Below are positions 1-8,519 of a stretch of DNA of 64,000 bases, piece by piece; positions within the stretch are counted from its first letter, which is position 1; each line of letters opens with the position of its first letter. Location: contig NZ_FMTL01000001.1 in the NCBI RefSeq assembly GCF_900099645.1, positions 62,001-126,000 on the forward strand, written 5' to 3'. The notes below the pieces were generated by a model, which did no database searches, had not been told where the DNA came from, and was given only the letters and a program-made list of their open reading frames with translations. This DNA comes from Pseudomonas peli. Its GTDB lineage: Bacteria > Pseudomonadota > Gammaproteobacteria > Pseudomonadales > Pseudomonadaceae. A program made the translations under genes and the position numbers.

Positions 1-1
1 G

Positions 2-2830
2 TACAACGGTTTTGGCGACTTGTTCAGCCAGGCTAAAGCCAGCACTGAACTGGCGGGCTTCTGGGCAGAAACCGTGAACTGGCCGGCGATGATGACCCAG
101 ACGGGGCTGGCGATGATCGCCATCATCGCCCTGCCGCGTCAGTTTCATGTGGCCGTGGTGGAAAACATCGAGCCCAAGGATCTGCGCCTGGCGCGCTGGG
201 TGTTCCCCGCCTACCTGATCCTCGCCGCGTTGTTTGTGGTGCCTATTGCCTTGGCCGGGCAGATGCTGCTGCCGGCCGGTATCACCCCCGACTCCTTCGT
301 GATCAGCCTGCCGCTGGCCGAAGCCCATCCGGCGCTGGCCATGCTGGCCTTTATCGGCGGCGCATCGGCGGCCACCGGCATGGTAATTGTCGCGTCAGTG
401 GCGCTGTCGACGATGATTTCCAACGACATGCTGCTGCCTTGGCTGCTGCGCCGGCAGAACACTGAGCGGCCCTTTGAAGCCTTCCGTTACTGGATGCTCA
501 CCGCGCGACGGGTAAGCATCGTGGTGATTCTGCTGTTGGCCTATGTGTGCTACCGCCTGCTCGGTTCCAACGCCAGCCTGGCAACCATCGGCCAGGTCTC
601 CTTCGCCGCCATCGGCCAGCTGGCCCCAGCGATGTTCGGCGCACTGGTGTGGAAGCAGGCCAACCGCCAGGGCGTATTCGCCGGGCTGTTCGTGGGCGCG
701 CTGATCTGGTTCTACACCCTGGTCATGCCACTGGTATCCCGCAGCCTGGGCTGGCCGGTGGATGCCTTACCGGGCATACACACCCTGCTGTACGGGCCGA
801 TTGGTTTTCAGGTCGACCCGCTGACCCGTGGTGTGGTGCTGTCCCTGGCCGGCAATTTCCTGCTGTTTGCCTGGGTCTCCTACTTCTCGCGCACCCGGGT
901 GGCCGAGCACTGGCAGGCAGGGCGCTTTATCGGCCATGACCTGGGTAACAAACCGAGTAACCGCAGCATGCTCGCGGTGCAGGTCGGCGACCTGTTGCTG
1001 CTGGCCAACCGTTTTGTCGGTGAAGACCGCGCGCGGCAAAGCTTTATGCGGTTTGCCTACCGCCAGGGCAAGGGCTTCGACCCCAACCAGACCGCCAACA
1101 GTGAATGGATCGCCCACACCGAACGCCTGCTGGCCGGTGTGCTAGGCGCTTCATCGACCCGCGCGGTGGTCAAGGCGGCCATCGAAGGCCGCGAGATGCA
1201 GGTCGAGGATGTGGTGCGCATCGTCGACGAAGCCTCGGAAGTGCTGCAGTTCAACCGTGCGTTGCTGCAAGGCGCGATCGAGAACATCACCCAGGGCATC
1301 AGCGTGGTCGACCAATCGCTGCGCCTGGTGGCCTGGAACCACCGTTATATCGAGCTGTTCAACTACCCCGAGGGCCAGGTGTATGTCGGGCGCCCGGTAG
1401 CTGAACTGATCCGCTTCAACGCCGAGCGCGGCCTGCTCGGCGGCGGTGATATCGAGGAGCACGTCAGCAAACGCCTGTACTGGATGCGCCAGGGCACGGC
1501 GCACACCTCAGAGCGACTGTTCCCCAACGGCCGAGTGATCGAGCTGATCGGCAACCCGATGCCAGGCGGCGGTTTCGTCATGAGTTTCACTGATATCACC
1601 GAGTTCCGTGAAGCCGAGCGCGCACTGAAAGACGCCAACGAAGGCCTGGAACAACGCGTCAGCGAACGCACCCAGGAGCTGTCACAACTGAACCAAGCGC
1701 TGACTGAAGCCAAGGGCGTAGCCGAAGCCGCCAACCAGTCGAAAACCCGCTTTCTGGCCGCCGTCAGCCATGACCTGATGCAGCCGTTGAATGCTGCGCG
1801 GTTGTTCTCCGCCGCCCTGTCCCATCAGGACGACGCCCTGCCCGCCGATGCCCGTGAACTGGTGCGCCACCTAGACAGCTCGCTGCGCTCGGCCGAAGAC
1901 CTGATCAGCGACCTGCTGGACATCTCGCGCTTGGAAAACGGCCGCATCACTCCGGACCGTCATGCCTTTGTGCTGAACAATTTGTTCGACACCTTGGGTG
2001 CGGAGTTCAGGGTGCTGGCTGCCGAACACGGCGTTGACTTCCGCCTGCGCGGCAGCCGCCTGCGGGTCGACAGCGATATCAAACTGCTGCGGCGCATCCT
2101 GCAGAACTTCCTGACCAACGCCTTCCGCTACGCCAAGGGCCGTGTGCTGCTCGGCGTACGCCGTCAGGGGCAGCAACTGCGTCTGGAAGTCTGGGATCGC
2201 GGGCCGGGCATTCCCGAGGATAAGCGCAAGGTGATTTTCGAGGAATTCAAACGCCTGGACAGCCACCAGACCCGCGCCGAAAAAGGCCTGGGCCTGGGCC
2301 TGGCGATTGCTGACGGCCTGTGCCGAGTGCTCGGTCATCAGCTAGAAGTACGCTCTTGGCCAGGCAAAGGCAGCGTATTCAGCGTCACCATCCCCCTGGC
2401 CTTGCACGCCGAACCGCCGGCGCTGCTCAGCCAACCCGAGCAGAATGGACAAGCACTGGCCGGCATCCAGGTGCTGTGTATCGACAACGAGGACAGCATC
2501 CTCGCCGGCATGCACAGCCTGCTGTCACGTTGGGGGTGTCAGGTGTGGACGGCACGCAATCGCTTGGAGTGCGAGCACCTGCTGAATGAAAACGTGCGGC
2601 CGCAGCTGGCACTGGTGGACTACCACCTGGATGACGGCGAAACCGGCACCGAGCTGATGGCCTGGCTGCGCACGCGCTTGGGCGAGCCGCTACCGGGTGT
2701 GGTGATCAGCGCCGACGGCCGCCCCGAGCTGATCGCTCAGGTGCATGCCGCCGGCTTGGATTACCTGCCCAAGCCAGTCAAACCGGCCGCTTTGCGCGCC
2801 TTGCTCAGCCGCCATCTAGCGCTGCGCTGA
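2..2830 (+). CDS. SSSF-linked hybrid sensor histidine kinase (CbrA/PA3271-like), 5' partial
   Basis: The reading frame is open from base 2, so the N-terminus lies outside the window. About the first 310 residues are transmembrane segments of the sodium/solute symporter (SSSF) type. A conserved linker, a PAS domain (about 420-530), a coiled coil and a HisKA domain follow, with the phospho-accepting His at residue 590 of the visible part (AVSHDLMQPLN). The HATPase domain has NFLTNAFRYA, DRGPGIP and GLGLGLAIADGL. A C-terminal receiver has phospho-acceptor Asp 873 (ALVDYHLDDG) and a PKPVKP lysine. CbrA has the same symporter-PAS-kinase layout but no receiver. The likely role is a membrane sensor in which transport is coupled to signalling; the ligand and partner regulator cannot be told from sequence. 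No response regulator gene is adjacent downstream. Confidence 0.9.
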   Translation, partial: YNGFGDLFSQAKASTELAGFWAETVNWPAMMTQTGLAMIAIIALPRQFHVAVVENIEPKDLRLARWVFPAYLILAALFVVPIALAGQMLLPAGITPDSFVISLPLAEAHPALAMLAFIGGASAATGMVIVASVALSTMISNDMLLPWLLRRQNTERPFEAFRYWMLTARRVSIVVILLLAYVCYRLLGSNASLATIGQVSFAAIGQLAPAMFGALVWKQANRQGVFAGLFVGALIWFYTLVMPLVSRSLGWPVDALPGIHTLLYGPIGFQVDPLTRGVVLSLAGNFLLFAWVSYFSRTRVAEHWQAGRFIGHDLGNKPSNRSMLAVQVGDLLLLANRFVGEDRARQSFMRFAYRQGKGFDPNQTANSEWIAHTERLLAGVLGASSTRAVVKAAIEGREMQVEDVVRIVDEASEVLQFNRALLQGAIENITQGISVVDQSLRLVAWNHRYIELFNYPEGQVYVGRPVAELIRFNAERGLLGGGDIEEHVSKRLYWMRQGTAHTSERLFPNGRVIELIGNPMPGGGFVMSFTDITEFREAERALKDANEGLEQRVSERTQELSQLNQALTEAKGVAEAANQSKTRFLAAVSHDLMQPLNAARLFSAALSHQDDALPADARELVRHLDSSLRSAEDLISDLLDISRLENGRITPDRHAFVLNNLFDTLGAEFRVLAAEHGVDFRLRGSRLRVDSDIKLLRRILQNFLTNAFRYAKGRVLLGVRRQGQQLRLEVWDRGPGIPEDKRKVIFEEFKRLDSHQTRAEKGLGLGLAIADGLCRVLGHQLEVRSWPGKGSVFSVTIPLALHAEPPALLSQPEQNGQALAGIQVLCIDNEDSILAGMHSLLSRWGCQVWTARNRLECEHLLNENVRPQLALVDYHLDDGETGTELMAWLRTRLGEPLPGVVISADGRPELIAQVHAAGLDYLPKPVKPAALRALLSRHLALR

Positions 2831-2840
2831 GAACCGGTTC

Positions 2841-3773
2841 TTAACCTTGCAGGCGCTGACAGAACAGCGCCTGATGCTCACGGCATTGCGCAGCTGCGAG
2901 CAGGAATACGCCGTGACCGCCGCGTTCGAATTCCAGCCAGGTGAAATCGACTTCCGGGTACAGCGCTTCGACATGCACCTGGCTATTGCCGACTTCGATA
3001 ATCAGCACGCCTTTTTCGGTCAGATGATCCGCCGCCTCGGCGAGCATGCGCCGCACCAGGTCCAGGCCATCGTCGCCGCAGGCCAGGCCCAGCTCAGGCT
3101 CGTGCTGGTATTCGGCCGGCATATCGGCGAAATCCTCGGCATCCACATAAGGTGGGTTGGATACGATCAGGTCAAAACGCTGGCCTGGCAGTCCAGCAAA
3201 ACCGTCGCCCTGCACGGTGTACACGCGGTCCTCAAGGCCGTGGCGCTCGATGTTCTGATTGGCCACTTCCAGCGCCTCAAACGACAGATCACCCAGCACC
3301 ACTTCAGCCTCGGGAAACTCGTAAGCACAGGCAATGCCAATGCAGCCCGAGCCGGTGCACAAATCGAGAATCCGCGCCGGTTCCATCGCCAGCCAGGGCT
3401 CGAAGTGCTGCTCGATCAACTCGCCAATCGGTGAGCGTGGAATCAGCACACGCTCATCAACAATGAACGGCATGCCGCAGAACCAAGCCTCACCCAGCAG
3501 GTATGCGGTCGGTACGCGCTCATCGATGCGCCGTGCGAGCAAAGCATGCAGGTGCGCATGTTCGGCGTCTTCCAGGCGGCAATCGAGGTAACTGTCGGCA
3601 ATTTCGTAAGGCAGGTGCAGGGCACCGAGCACCAGCTGGCGGGCTTCATCCCAGGCATTGTCGGTGCCGTGGCCGAAGAACAGCTCCTCGCCATGAAAAC
3701 GACTGACTGCCCAGCGAATGTAGTCACGCACGGTACGCAGGCGGGTTGGGTAGGCATGTGTAGCGTCAGTCAC
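2841..3773 (-). CDS. prmB: Ribosomal protein L3 N5-glutamine methyltransferase PrmB
   Basis: SAM-dependent class I methyltransferase of the HemK/PrmA-PrmB group. It has the SAM motif [13 protein letters not shown] and the catalytic NPPYVD that binds the amide of the target glutamine. The N-terminal stretch [26 protein letters not shown] is typical of PrmB rather than PrmC, giving the call of L3 Gln methylation during 50S assembly. I chose the GTG at 3773 because a GGAG lies seven bases upstream; an in-frame TTG at 3788 would add five residues without a ribosome site. The product is 310 residues, normal for the family. It is convergent with the kinase gene, only ten bases away. Confidence 0.93.
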   Translation of the reverse strand: MTDATHAYPTRLRTVRDYIRWAVSRFHGEELFFGHGTDNAWDEARQLVLGALHLPYEIADSYLDCRLEDAEHAHLHALLARRIDERVPTAYLLGEAWFCGMPFIVDERVLIPRSPIGELIEQHFEPWLAMEPARILDLCTGSGCIGIACAYEFPEAEVVLGDLSFEALEVANQNIERHGLEDRVYTVQGDGFAGLPGQRFDLIVSNPPYVDAEDFADMPAEYQHEPELGLACGDDGLDLVRRMLAEAADHLTEKGVLIIEVGNSQVHVEALYPEVDFTWLEFERGGHGVFLLAAAQCREHQALFCQRLQG

Positions 3774-3922
3774 GGCAGCTCTCCACAAAAAAGTGCGCCA
3801 TTCTAGCAGCCTGGCGCGCCCACTCGCGCCGGGTGTGCGTTCGTTAAGCCGCGCGACGCATTGCTGACTATATAGGCCGCTACAGTCACAAAGTAGGCCT
3901 GCCCAAGCCCCATGCGCATCAG

Positions 3923-3928
3923 TATAAT
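3923..3928 (+). promoter_or_regulatory. Probable -10 box for the NhaD-type antiporter gene
   Basis: A perfect TATAAT lies 52 bases before the start codon at 3980. The hexamer 17 bases upstream (TGCCCA) is a poor -35, so the site may depend on an activator. Confidence 0.4.
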
Positions 3929-3979
3929 TTTGTTACCAATTCCAAACCCTTCCCCTCCCTTCTCAAGACATTCCTAAAA

Positions 3980-5269
3980 ATGGTCATAGATCCGTTCTCG
4001 ATCACGGGCTTGCTCGTGCTGGCGATATTTTTGATTGGCATGACGCTAATCGTTTTTGAAGCACAACTGGAGATGGATAAGTTCAAGCCGGCGATGTTCA
4101 TGATGTCCGGCTTGGTCGTTATCGGTGCCCACTACGCGCTTTACGACCCCAATGGTTTTCAGTTCTTTCTGCATGCGCAGAGCGAGATCAAGGAAGAACT
4201 GTTCGGCCTGATCGCCTTTATGGCGTTTATGTGGATGGTGGTCGAGCTGCTCAACGAGAGGAACGTCTTCACTGCACTCAATGGCTACCTGATGCGCAAA
4301 GGCCTCGGTGCGCGCGGTATGTTCTGGGCCACAGGCGCGCTGTCGGCGCTGCTCTCACCATTTCTCAACAACATCACCACCGCAATGATCTTCGGCAAGA
4401 CGGTAAAAAACATCTCAACCAATCAGCGCTATACCCATATCTCGCTGTGCAACATCGTGGTCGCCTCCAATTCCGGGGTGTGGTTCCTTGGCACATCGAC
4501 CAGCCTGATGGTGGTGCTGGCCGGCAAGATCAGCATCGCCGGCCTGCTGTTGCTGATCCCCTCCGCCTTGATCGGCTGGTTGCTGTTTGCCGCGACCCTG
4601 CATTTCTTTTACCTGCGCAAACTCACTGGCCAGGACTTGATTCAAGTGGCTGACCAGGCCGAATCCGCACTCAAACCCGGCGGCGCAGGCCTGGCGATAG
4701 TCGGTTTCTTCGCCGTATTTGGCGCGGTGCTGTGCAATATCGTGCTGAAAGTCAGCATCGAGTTTGCCATAGGCATCGGCCTGGGGATCGTCGCCCTGTA
4801 TGCCTGGCTGCTGATGCGCCGCGGCATTGAATTGCCGTGGCAGGATCAACTGCAAAAGGTCGAGTGGAACGCGCTGCTGTTCTTTATCGGCATCATCACT
4901 TCAGTGGCCTGCCTTAACCACGTCGGCTGGTTGTCATATATCTCGCAGCTGTTTGAAGTGATGCACCCCACCGCCGTTAACGTGGTGCTCGGGGTCGCGT
5001 CCGGTGTTATGGACAACGTGCCTGTGGAAGCGGCTGCGCTGATGTCCAACCCGCAAATGGGCCTCAATCAATGGGCGCTGAATGCGCTGATGGTAGGGAT
5101 TGGCGGCTCGCTGACGGTGGTCGGCTCCGCTGCGGGAGTCATGGCGATGTCGCTGGACAAGACCTACAGCTTCGCAGTGCACCTGAAGTTTCTGCCGGCC
5201 ATTCTGGTCAATTTCTTCGGCTCGCTGGGTATCTGGTACCTGCAGTTCGAACTGTTTGGCCTGTACTAA
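3980..5269 (+). CDS. nhaD: Na+/H+ antiporter, NhaD family (ArsB/NhaD superfamily)
   Basis: A 429-residue inner-membrane protein with about 12 hydrophobic segments. Recognisable NhaD features are FLNNITTAMIFGKTV in the first half, SNSGVWFLGTSTSLMVV in the middle and the paired GVASGVMDNVPVEAAAL and GSLTVVGSAAGVMAM late in the protein. The predicted role is export of Na+ (or Li+) in exchange for H+ for salt and pH homeostasis. It is monocistronic, with a TATAAT box upstream and a palindromic terminator directly downstream. The ribosome site before the ATG is weak. Confidence 0.85.
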   Translation: MVIDPFSITGLLVLAIFLIGMTLIVFEAQLEMDKFKPAMFMMSGLVVIGAHYALYDPNGFQFFLHAQSEIKEELFGLIAFMAFMWMVVELLNERNVFTALNGYLMRKGLGARGMFWATGALSALLSPFLNNITTAMIFGKTVKNISTNQRYTHISLCNIVVASNSGVWFLGTSTSLMVVLAGKISIAGLLLLIPSALIGWLLFAATLHFFYLRKLTGQDLIQVADQAESALKPGGAGLAIVGFFAVFGAVLCNIVLKVSIEFAIGIGLGIVALYAWLLMRRGIELPWQDQLQKVEWNALLFFIGIITSVACLNHVGWLSYISQLFEVMHPTAVNVVLGVASGVMDNVPVEAAALMSNPQMGLNQWALNALMVGIGGSLTVVGSAAGVMAMSLDKTYSFAVHLKFLPAILVNFFGSLGIWYLQFELFGLY

Positions 5270-5276
5270 AACGAAA

Positions 5277-5303
5277 GCGCCAGGGCATGCCCTGGCGTTT
5301 GTC
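5277..5303 (+). terminator. Rho-independent terminator after nhaD
   Basis: A 20-base perfect palindrome (arms CGCCAGGGCA / TGCCCTGGCG, 5278-5297) begins nine bases after the stop codon and is followed by TTT. Confidence 0.75.
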
Positions 5304-5332
5304 GATGAATGCGGCGTTGGCGCACACCACCA

Positions 5333-5431
5333 TTAGTCTCGTTTAAGGTGCAATTCGCGCAGCACAGCGATGGAAATCGCCACGGCAAACAACAGCCAGA
5401 AATGTTCGGAAAACAGTGCAATCAGGCTCAT
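5333..5431 (-). CDS. Small single-pass membrane protein, 32 residues
   Basis: A short reading frame on the minus strand begins with ATG and is preceded by a strong ribosome site, AAAGGAGC, six bases before the start. The peptide opens MSLIALFSEHFWLLFAV, continues as one hydrophobic helix of about 24 residues and ends in a basic tail (RELHLKRD). This gives a single membrane helix with a positively charged cytoplasmic C-terminus. It lies between nhaD and the isochorismatase-family gene, divergent from the latter. I do not recognise the family; the ribosome site and clean topology are the reason for calling it a gene. Similar small peptides often modulate larger membrane complexes, which here is only inference. 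Confidence 0.55.
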   Translation of the reverse strand: MSLIALFSEHFWLLFAVAISIAVLRELHLKRD

Positions 5432-5588
5432 ATTGCAGCTCCTTTGCTTGAAATAGCCGTTCCTCGGCAGCACCTCGATTCTGCTCGCCGGATAGGCAGC
5501 ACGCAAGATCATCGACCACAAAGGTTCACAGCAGCGCAGCACAGGCGGACAATAGACCCACTGTCCATGCCAGCCTGGAGTTCCTGCC

Positions 5589-6185
5589 ATGTCCGCCCCT
5601 AAAACCATGTTCGCCCTCACTGGCCGCGGCCATGCCCCCGCCAGCCTGAGCAATGCGACCTTGCTGATCATCGATGCGCAAGAGGAATACCGCAGCGGCG
5701 TTTTGCAACTCCCAGGGCTGGATGCAGCGTTGGAAGAAATCGCCAAACTGCTCGCAGCCGCTCGCGCACAAGGCAGTGCCATTGTTCACGTCAAACACTT
5801 GGGTATTCCTGACGGCCTGCTCGACCCACGCGGCCCACGTGGCCATCACCTGCCGGAAGCTGCTCCGCTGCCGGGGGAGCTGGTCATTGAGAAACGCATG
5901 CCCAACGCATTCAACGGCACCGACTTGCACGAGCGCCTACAGGCCTTAGGACATCTGGACCTGATCGTCTGCGGCTTTATGACTCATTCGAGCATCAGCA
6001 CCACCGTGCGCGCCACCAAGGACTATGGTTACCGCTGCACCGTAGTCGATGCCGCCTGCGCCACCCGTGACCTGCCAACCCCAGACGGCCACGTCATCAG
6101 CGCGGCCGACATGCACCGTGCCGAGATGATCGCCCTGGGCGACAATTTCGCAGCAGTGGTGCCGCGCGCCAGTGCGCTGATCTGA
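5589..6185 (+). CDS. Isochorismatase/cysteine-hydrolase family protein with Ser in place of the catalytic Cys
   Basis: 198 residues with the Rossmann-like isochorismatase fold. The Asp of the triad (LLIIDAQEEY, Asp29) and the Lys (VIEKRMPNAF, Lys102) are present. In the loop GFMTHSSISTTVRAT the position normally held by the nucleophilic Cys (MTHxCV/I) is Ser135, codon AGC. Classical members hydrolyse amide or ester bonds such as nicotinamide or N-carbamoyl groups; PhzD-type members act without the Cys and hydrolyse an enol ether. This copy may therefore be a PhzD-like, altered or inactive enzyme. Its position next to a small membrane protein, smr and folE matches the PAO1 block around PA1677 as I recall it. 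A GGAG lies nine bases before the ATG. Confidence 0.85.
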   Translation: MSAPKTMFALTGRGHAPASLSNATLLIIDAQEEYRSGVLQLPGLDAALEEIAKLLAAARAQGSAIVHVKHLGIPDGLLDPRGPRGHHLPEAAPLPGELVIEKRMPNAFNGTDLHERLQALGHLDLIVCGFMTHSSISTTVRATKDYGYRCTVVDAACATRDLPTPDGHVISAADMHRAEMIALGDNFAAVVPRASALI

Positions 6186-6308
6186 TTCACCGCCAGCGAG
6201 CAGCAGTTCGCAACGTGCACAGCGCCTGAACGGCGAAGTTGAACCCCGCCAGCCCCGGCCGGTCATACCGCCGATAGCCACCGAGGAACTTGGCATGAGG
6301 AAATCGGA

Positions 6309-6629
6309 ATGAAACACGCCGATGGTTTTGATGCACGCCGCCTGCGCCCACGCAATGCCAGCAACTGGCGCCTGCGCCTGGGCGCTGGCCTAGCAGCGTT
6401 GTTTGCCACATTCGGCATACTGCTGAGCATGGCAGGAATCGCCACCCTGCTCGGCCAACCTGCTGCGCTCGGCCCACTGAACGAATCGCCAGCCGCCGCC
6501 AGCGTTTTTGTAGTGATTGGGCTGCTGTTGCTGACCTTCGGCGTGCTGCTCTGGCGCCGCTGCCGACGCCGCCTGCGCCGTCCCAGCGACCTAAGCATGG
6601 CCCCACATCTGATGAAAAAGCGCGACTGA
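6309..6629 (+). CDS. Small two-helix inner-membrane protein of unknown function
   Basis: 106 residues: a basic N-terminus (RRLRPRNASNWRLRL), two hydrophobic helices at about 25-48 and 62-82 separated by a short polar loop, then an arginine-rich tail (RRCRRRLRR). The arginines on both termini predict both ends in the cytoplasm. A GAGGAAAT ribosome site precedes the ATG. It sits in the isochorismatase/smr/folE block, where PAO1 has a hypothetical protein (PA1676). I do not recognise a domain. Confidence 0.7.
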   Translation: MKHADGFDARRLRPRNASNWRLRLGAGLAALFATFGILLSMAGIATLLGQPAALGPLNESPAAASVFVVIGLLLLTFGVLLWRRCRRRLRRPSDLSMAPHLMKKRD

Positions 6630-6673
6630 GTGCCGGACAGCTTGGTTACACTAACGGCCTTCGCGGATATCTA

Positions 6674-6936
6674 GGGTCTGTTACCGTTTTGTCGCGAGCC
6701 GCGTTGCCGCGTAAAATCTCGCCAGGCTAGGCGGAGGACGCAGGTAATGGTCGCTCCCTTGCCAAGACCTCCAACACCGCATGGCGAGATTTTTCGCGCA
6801 ACCCGAAGGGCCGGGCCTGTTTTAGCGCGATACTGCGTTTCTCGACACTCATTTGGAACACCAAACTTCGCGTCTCGTGCCTTGCCTCGCGCTAAAACAG
6901 GCTCCGGCGCAGCCACGACAAAACGGTAACAGACCC
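6674..6936. mobile_element. 263-bp MITE with 21-bp perfect terminal inverted repeats and TA duplication
   Basis: The ends are perfect inverted repeats of 21 bases (GGGTCTGTTACCGTTTTGTC plus G, 6674-6694 and 6916-6936). The dinucleotide TA is present on both flanks (6672-6673 and 6937-6938), fitting a TA target duplication. No transposase is encoded. Two further inverted repeats are nested inside: a 16-base pair (6815-6830 with 6887-6902, GCCTGTTTTAGCGCGA) and an AAAATCTCGCCA pair (6713-6724 with the TGGCGAGATTTT at 6783-6794). GGGTCTGTT ends with a TA duplication suggest mobilisation by an IS5-group (IS427-like) transposase elsewhere in the genome. Confidence 0.8.
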
Positions 6937-6939
6937 TAA

Positions 6940-7497
6940 ATGCAAGACGACGATTTTTCCCTATTCAAAGCCGAGTTGCGCGGCGTCAAACCGATCAAGC
7001 ATGACCGCGCCGACACCGGCAAACCAAAATCCAACCGCGCCCAGCTGGCCACCCTGCGCCAGGCTGCTACGGCGCGCGTGGATTCAATCAAGGTCGACGG
7101 CCTGTCCGACCAGTTCGTGATCGACGTCGGCGCCGAAGACCCGCTGTACTGGGCCGGCAACGGCGTGCAGGACGGCCAGATGCGCAAGCTCAAACTGGGC
7201 CAAATCAGTTTCGAAGGCAGCCTTGACCTGCACGGCATGAGCGTGGAAAAAGCCCGCGACACCCTGTGGGAATTTATCGCCGAGGCCAACAAACTGGAGG
7301 TGCGCTGCGTGCGCATTACCCACGGCAAGGCGGTGCGCATGGACGGCCGCAAACCGATGATCAAAAGCCACGTCAACACCTGGCTGCGCCAACACCCACA
7401 AGTGCTCGGTTTCACCTCCTGCCTGGCCAAACACGGCGGCACCGGCGCGGTGTATGTGATGCTCAAGCGCACCATGATGGATGGCCGCGACGAATAA
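6940..7497 (+). CDS. Smr (MutS2 C-terminal-like) domain protein
   Basis: 185 residues. The C-terminal half carries the Smr signature: [19 protein letters not shown], then [16 protein letters not shown] and [12 protein letters not shown]. Smr domains are small nucleic-acid nickases or nucleases; stand-alone copies of the YdaL/SmrA type are linked to mRNA cleavage on stalled ribosomes or to DNA repair. The N-terminus [18 protein letters not shown] matches the Pseudomonas subfamily, so the ATG at 6940 should be right. However, a MITE ends four bases before it, the upstream bases contain no Shine-Dalgarno sequence, and the native leader has been displaced. Expression may be reduced or driven from the element. 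folE follows 86 bases downstream. Confidence 0.85.
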   Translation: MQDDDFSLFKAELRGVKPIKHDRADTGKPKSNRAQLATLRQAATARVDSIKVDGLSDQFVIDVGAEDPLYWAGNGVQDGQMRKLKLGQISFEGSLDLHGMSVEKARDTLWEFIAEANKLEVRCVRITHGKAVRMDGRKPMIKSHVNTWLRQHPQVLGFTSCLAKHGGTGAVYVMLKRTMMDGRDE

Positions 7498-7583
7498 GCC
7501 CCTGCGGCTGGCGGCCTGCGCACTTGCCAGCCCGACCCTCGCGGCCTAACCTGCGCCCTTCAGAAAGACCTACGAGATTGTCC

Positions 7584-8132
7584 ATGTCCCTGGAACAGCA
7601 ATACACCGAGATCCTTGGCCAACTTGGCGAAGACGTATCCCGCGAAGGCCTGCTCGACACGCCCAAGCGCGCCGCCAAAGCCATGCAGTACCTGTGCAAG
7701 GGCTATCAGCAGACCCTCGAAGAAGTCACCAACGGCGCGCTGTTCAGCTCCGACAACAGCGAAATGGTGCTGGTGAAGAACATCGAGCTGTACTCGCTGT
7801 GTGAACACCACCTGCTGCCTTTTATCGGCAAGGCCCATGTCGCCTATATCCCCAACGGCAAGGTGCTCGGTCTGTCGAAAGTCGCCCGCATCGTCGACAT
7901 GTACGCACGCCGCCTGCAGATCCAGGAAAACCTCAGCCGGCAGATCGCCGAAGCCATCCAGCAGGTCACAGGCGCCCTCGGCGTAGCAGTGGTGATCGAA
8001 GCGCAGCACATGTGCATGATGATGCGCGGCGTGGAGAAGCAGAATTCCTCCATGGTCACCTCGGTGATGCTCGGCGAGTTCCGTGAAAACGCCGCCACAC
8101 GCAGTGAGTTCCTCAGCCTGATCAATAACTGA
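7584..8132 (+). CDS. folE: GTP cyclohydrolase I (type IA FolE)
   Basis: 182 residues, the full length of the family. It converts GTP to 7,8-dihydroneopterin triphosphate, the first step of folate/pterin synthesis. Visible signatures are [23 protein letters not shown] (zinc Cys and His), [20 protein letters not shown] and [20 protein letters not shown], which has the second zinc Cys. It corresponds to PAO1 PA1674, one of several cyclohydrolases in Pseudomonas. The ATG start gives the normal N-terminus ([11 protein letters not shown]). A strong terminator follows. Confidence 0.95.
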   Translation: MSLEQQYTEILGQLGEDVSREGLLDTPKRAAKAMQYLCKGYQQTLEEVTNGALFSSDNSEMVLVKNIELYSLCEHHLLPFIGKAHVAYIPNGKVLGLSKVARIVDMYARRLQIQENLSRQIAEAIQQVTGALGVAVVIEAQHMCMMMRGVEKQNSSMVTSVMLGEFRENAATRSEFLSLINN

Positions 8133-8151
8133 TCAAGCTCTGAGTCAGAAG

Positions 8152-8178
8152 AAACCGGCCCTGCGCCGGTTTTTTTCT
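8152..8178 (+). terminator. Rho-independent terminator after folE
   Basis: Stem AAACCGGC / GCCGGTTT (8152-8159 with 8165-8172), five-base loop, then a run of T. Confidence 0.9.
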
Positions 8179-8519
8179 GCCTGCACATCCTCAAGGCAAG
8201 CGGCGAGATTCCGCCAAAAGCCGCAATAAATCCGCCCGAGCATGGCGAGATCACGCCACCTAGAGCCGTCGAGCAAACCCGTGCAACTGCGGCAGCGCGC
8301 CGCAGTCCAACGCTTTGCAGTGGCGGGCATGCTTCTTGCGATTAGCCCAGGCAACGCCAGTCGCCGCGCCTTGGGCCGCTGCCGTTATGCACACGACGCC
8401 CTGCACACCCTGCCCCGCGCCTGTCGCTCGCCGACGGGCCAGCACGCTTTTGCCACACGCCTGATCCCGTGTCGGCGCAGGCCGTCACTTTGACTTCACC
8501 GATTGAAATGGTTGGTTTA
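8179..8519. other. Intergenic stretch with no recognisable gene
   Basis: About 340 bases lie between the folE terminator and the mqo start. The frames on both strands read as arginine/serine-rich low-quality peptides without ribosome sites. Presumably it holds the mqo promoter, but I see no convincing -35/-10 pair. Confidence 0.5.

Noticed and set aside
3919..4101. A minus-strand frame over the nhaD start
   Set aside because: Antisense to the first membrane helix of nhaD, with no ribosome site.
8242..8493. An 83-codon frame in the folE-mqo interval
   Set aside because: Arg/Ser/Ala-rich peptide, no ribosome site, overlaps the likely mqo leader.
8469..8519. An N-terminal extension of mqo from the GTG at 8469
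   Set aside because: It would place polar residues before the signal peptide and has no ribosome site; the ATG at 8520 starts a clean lipoprotein signal.
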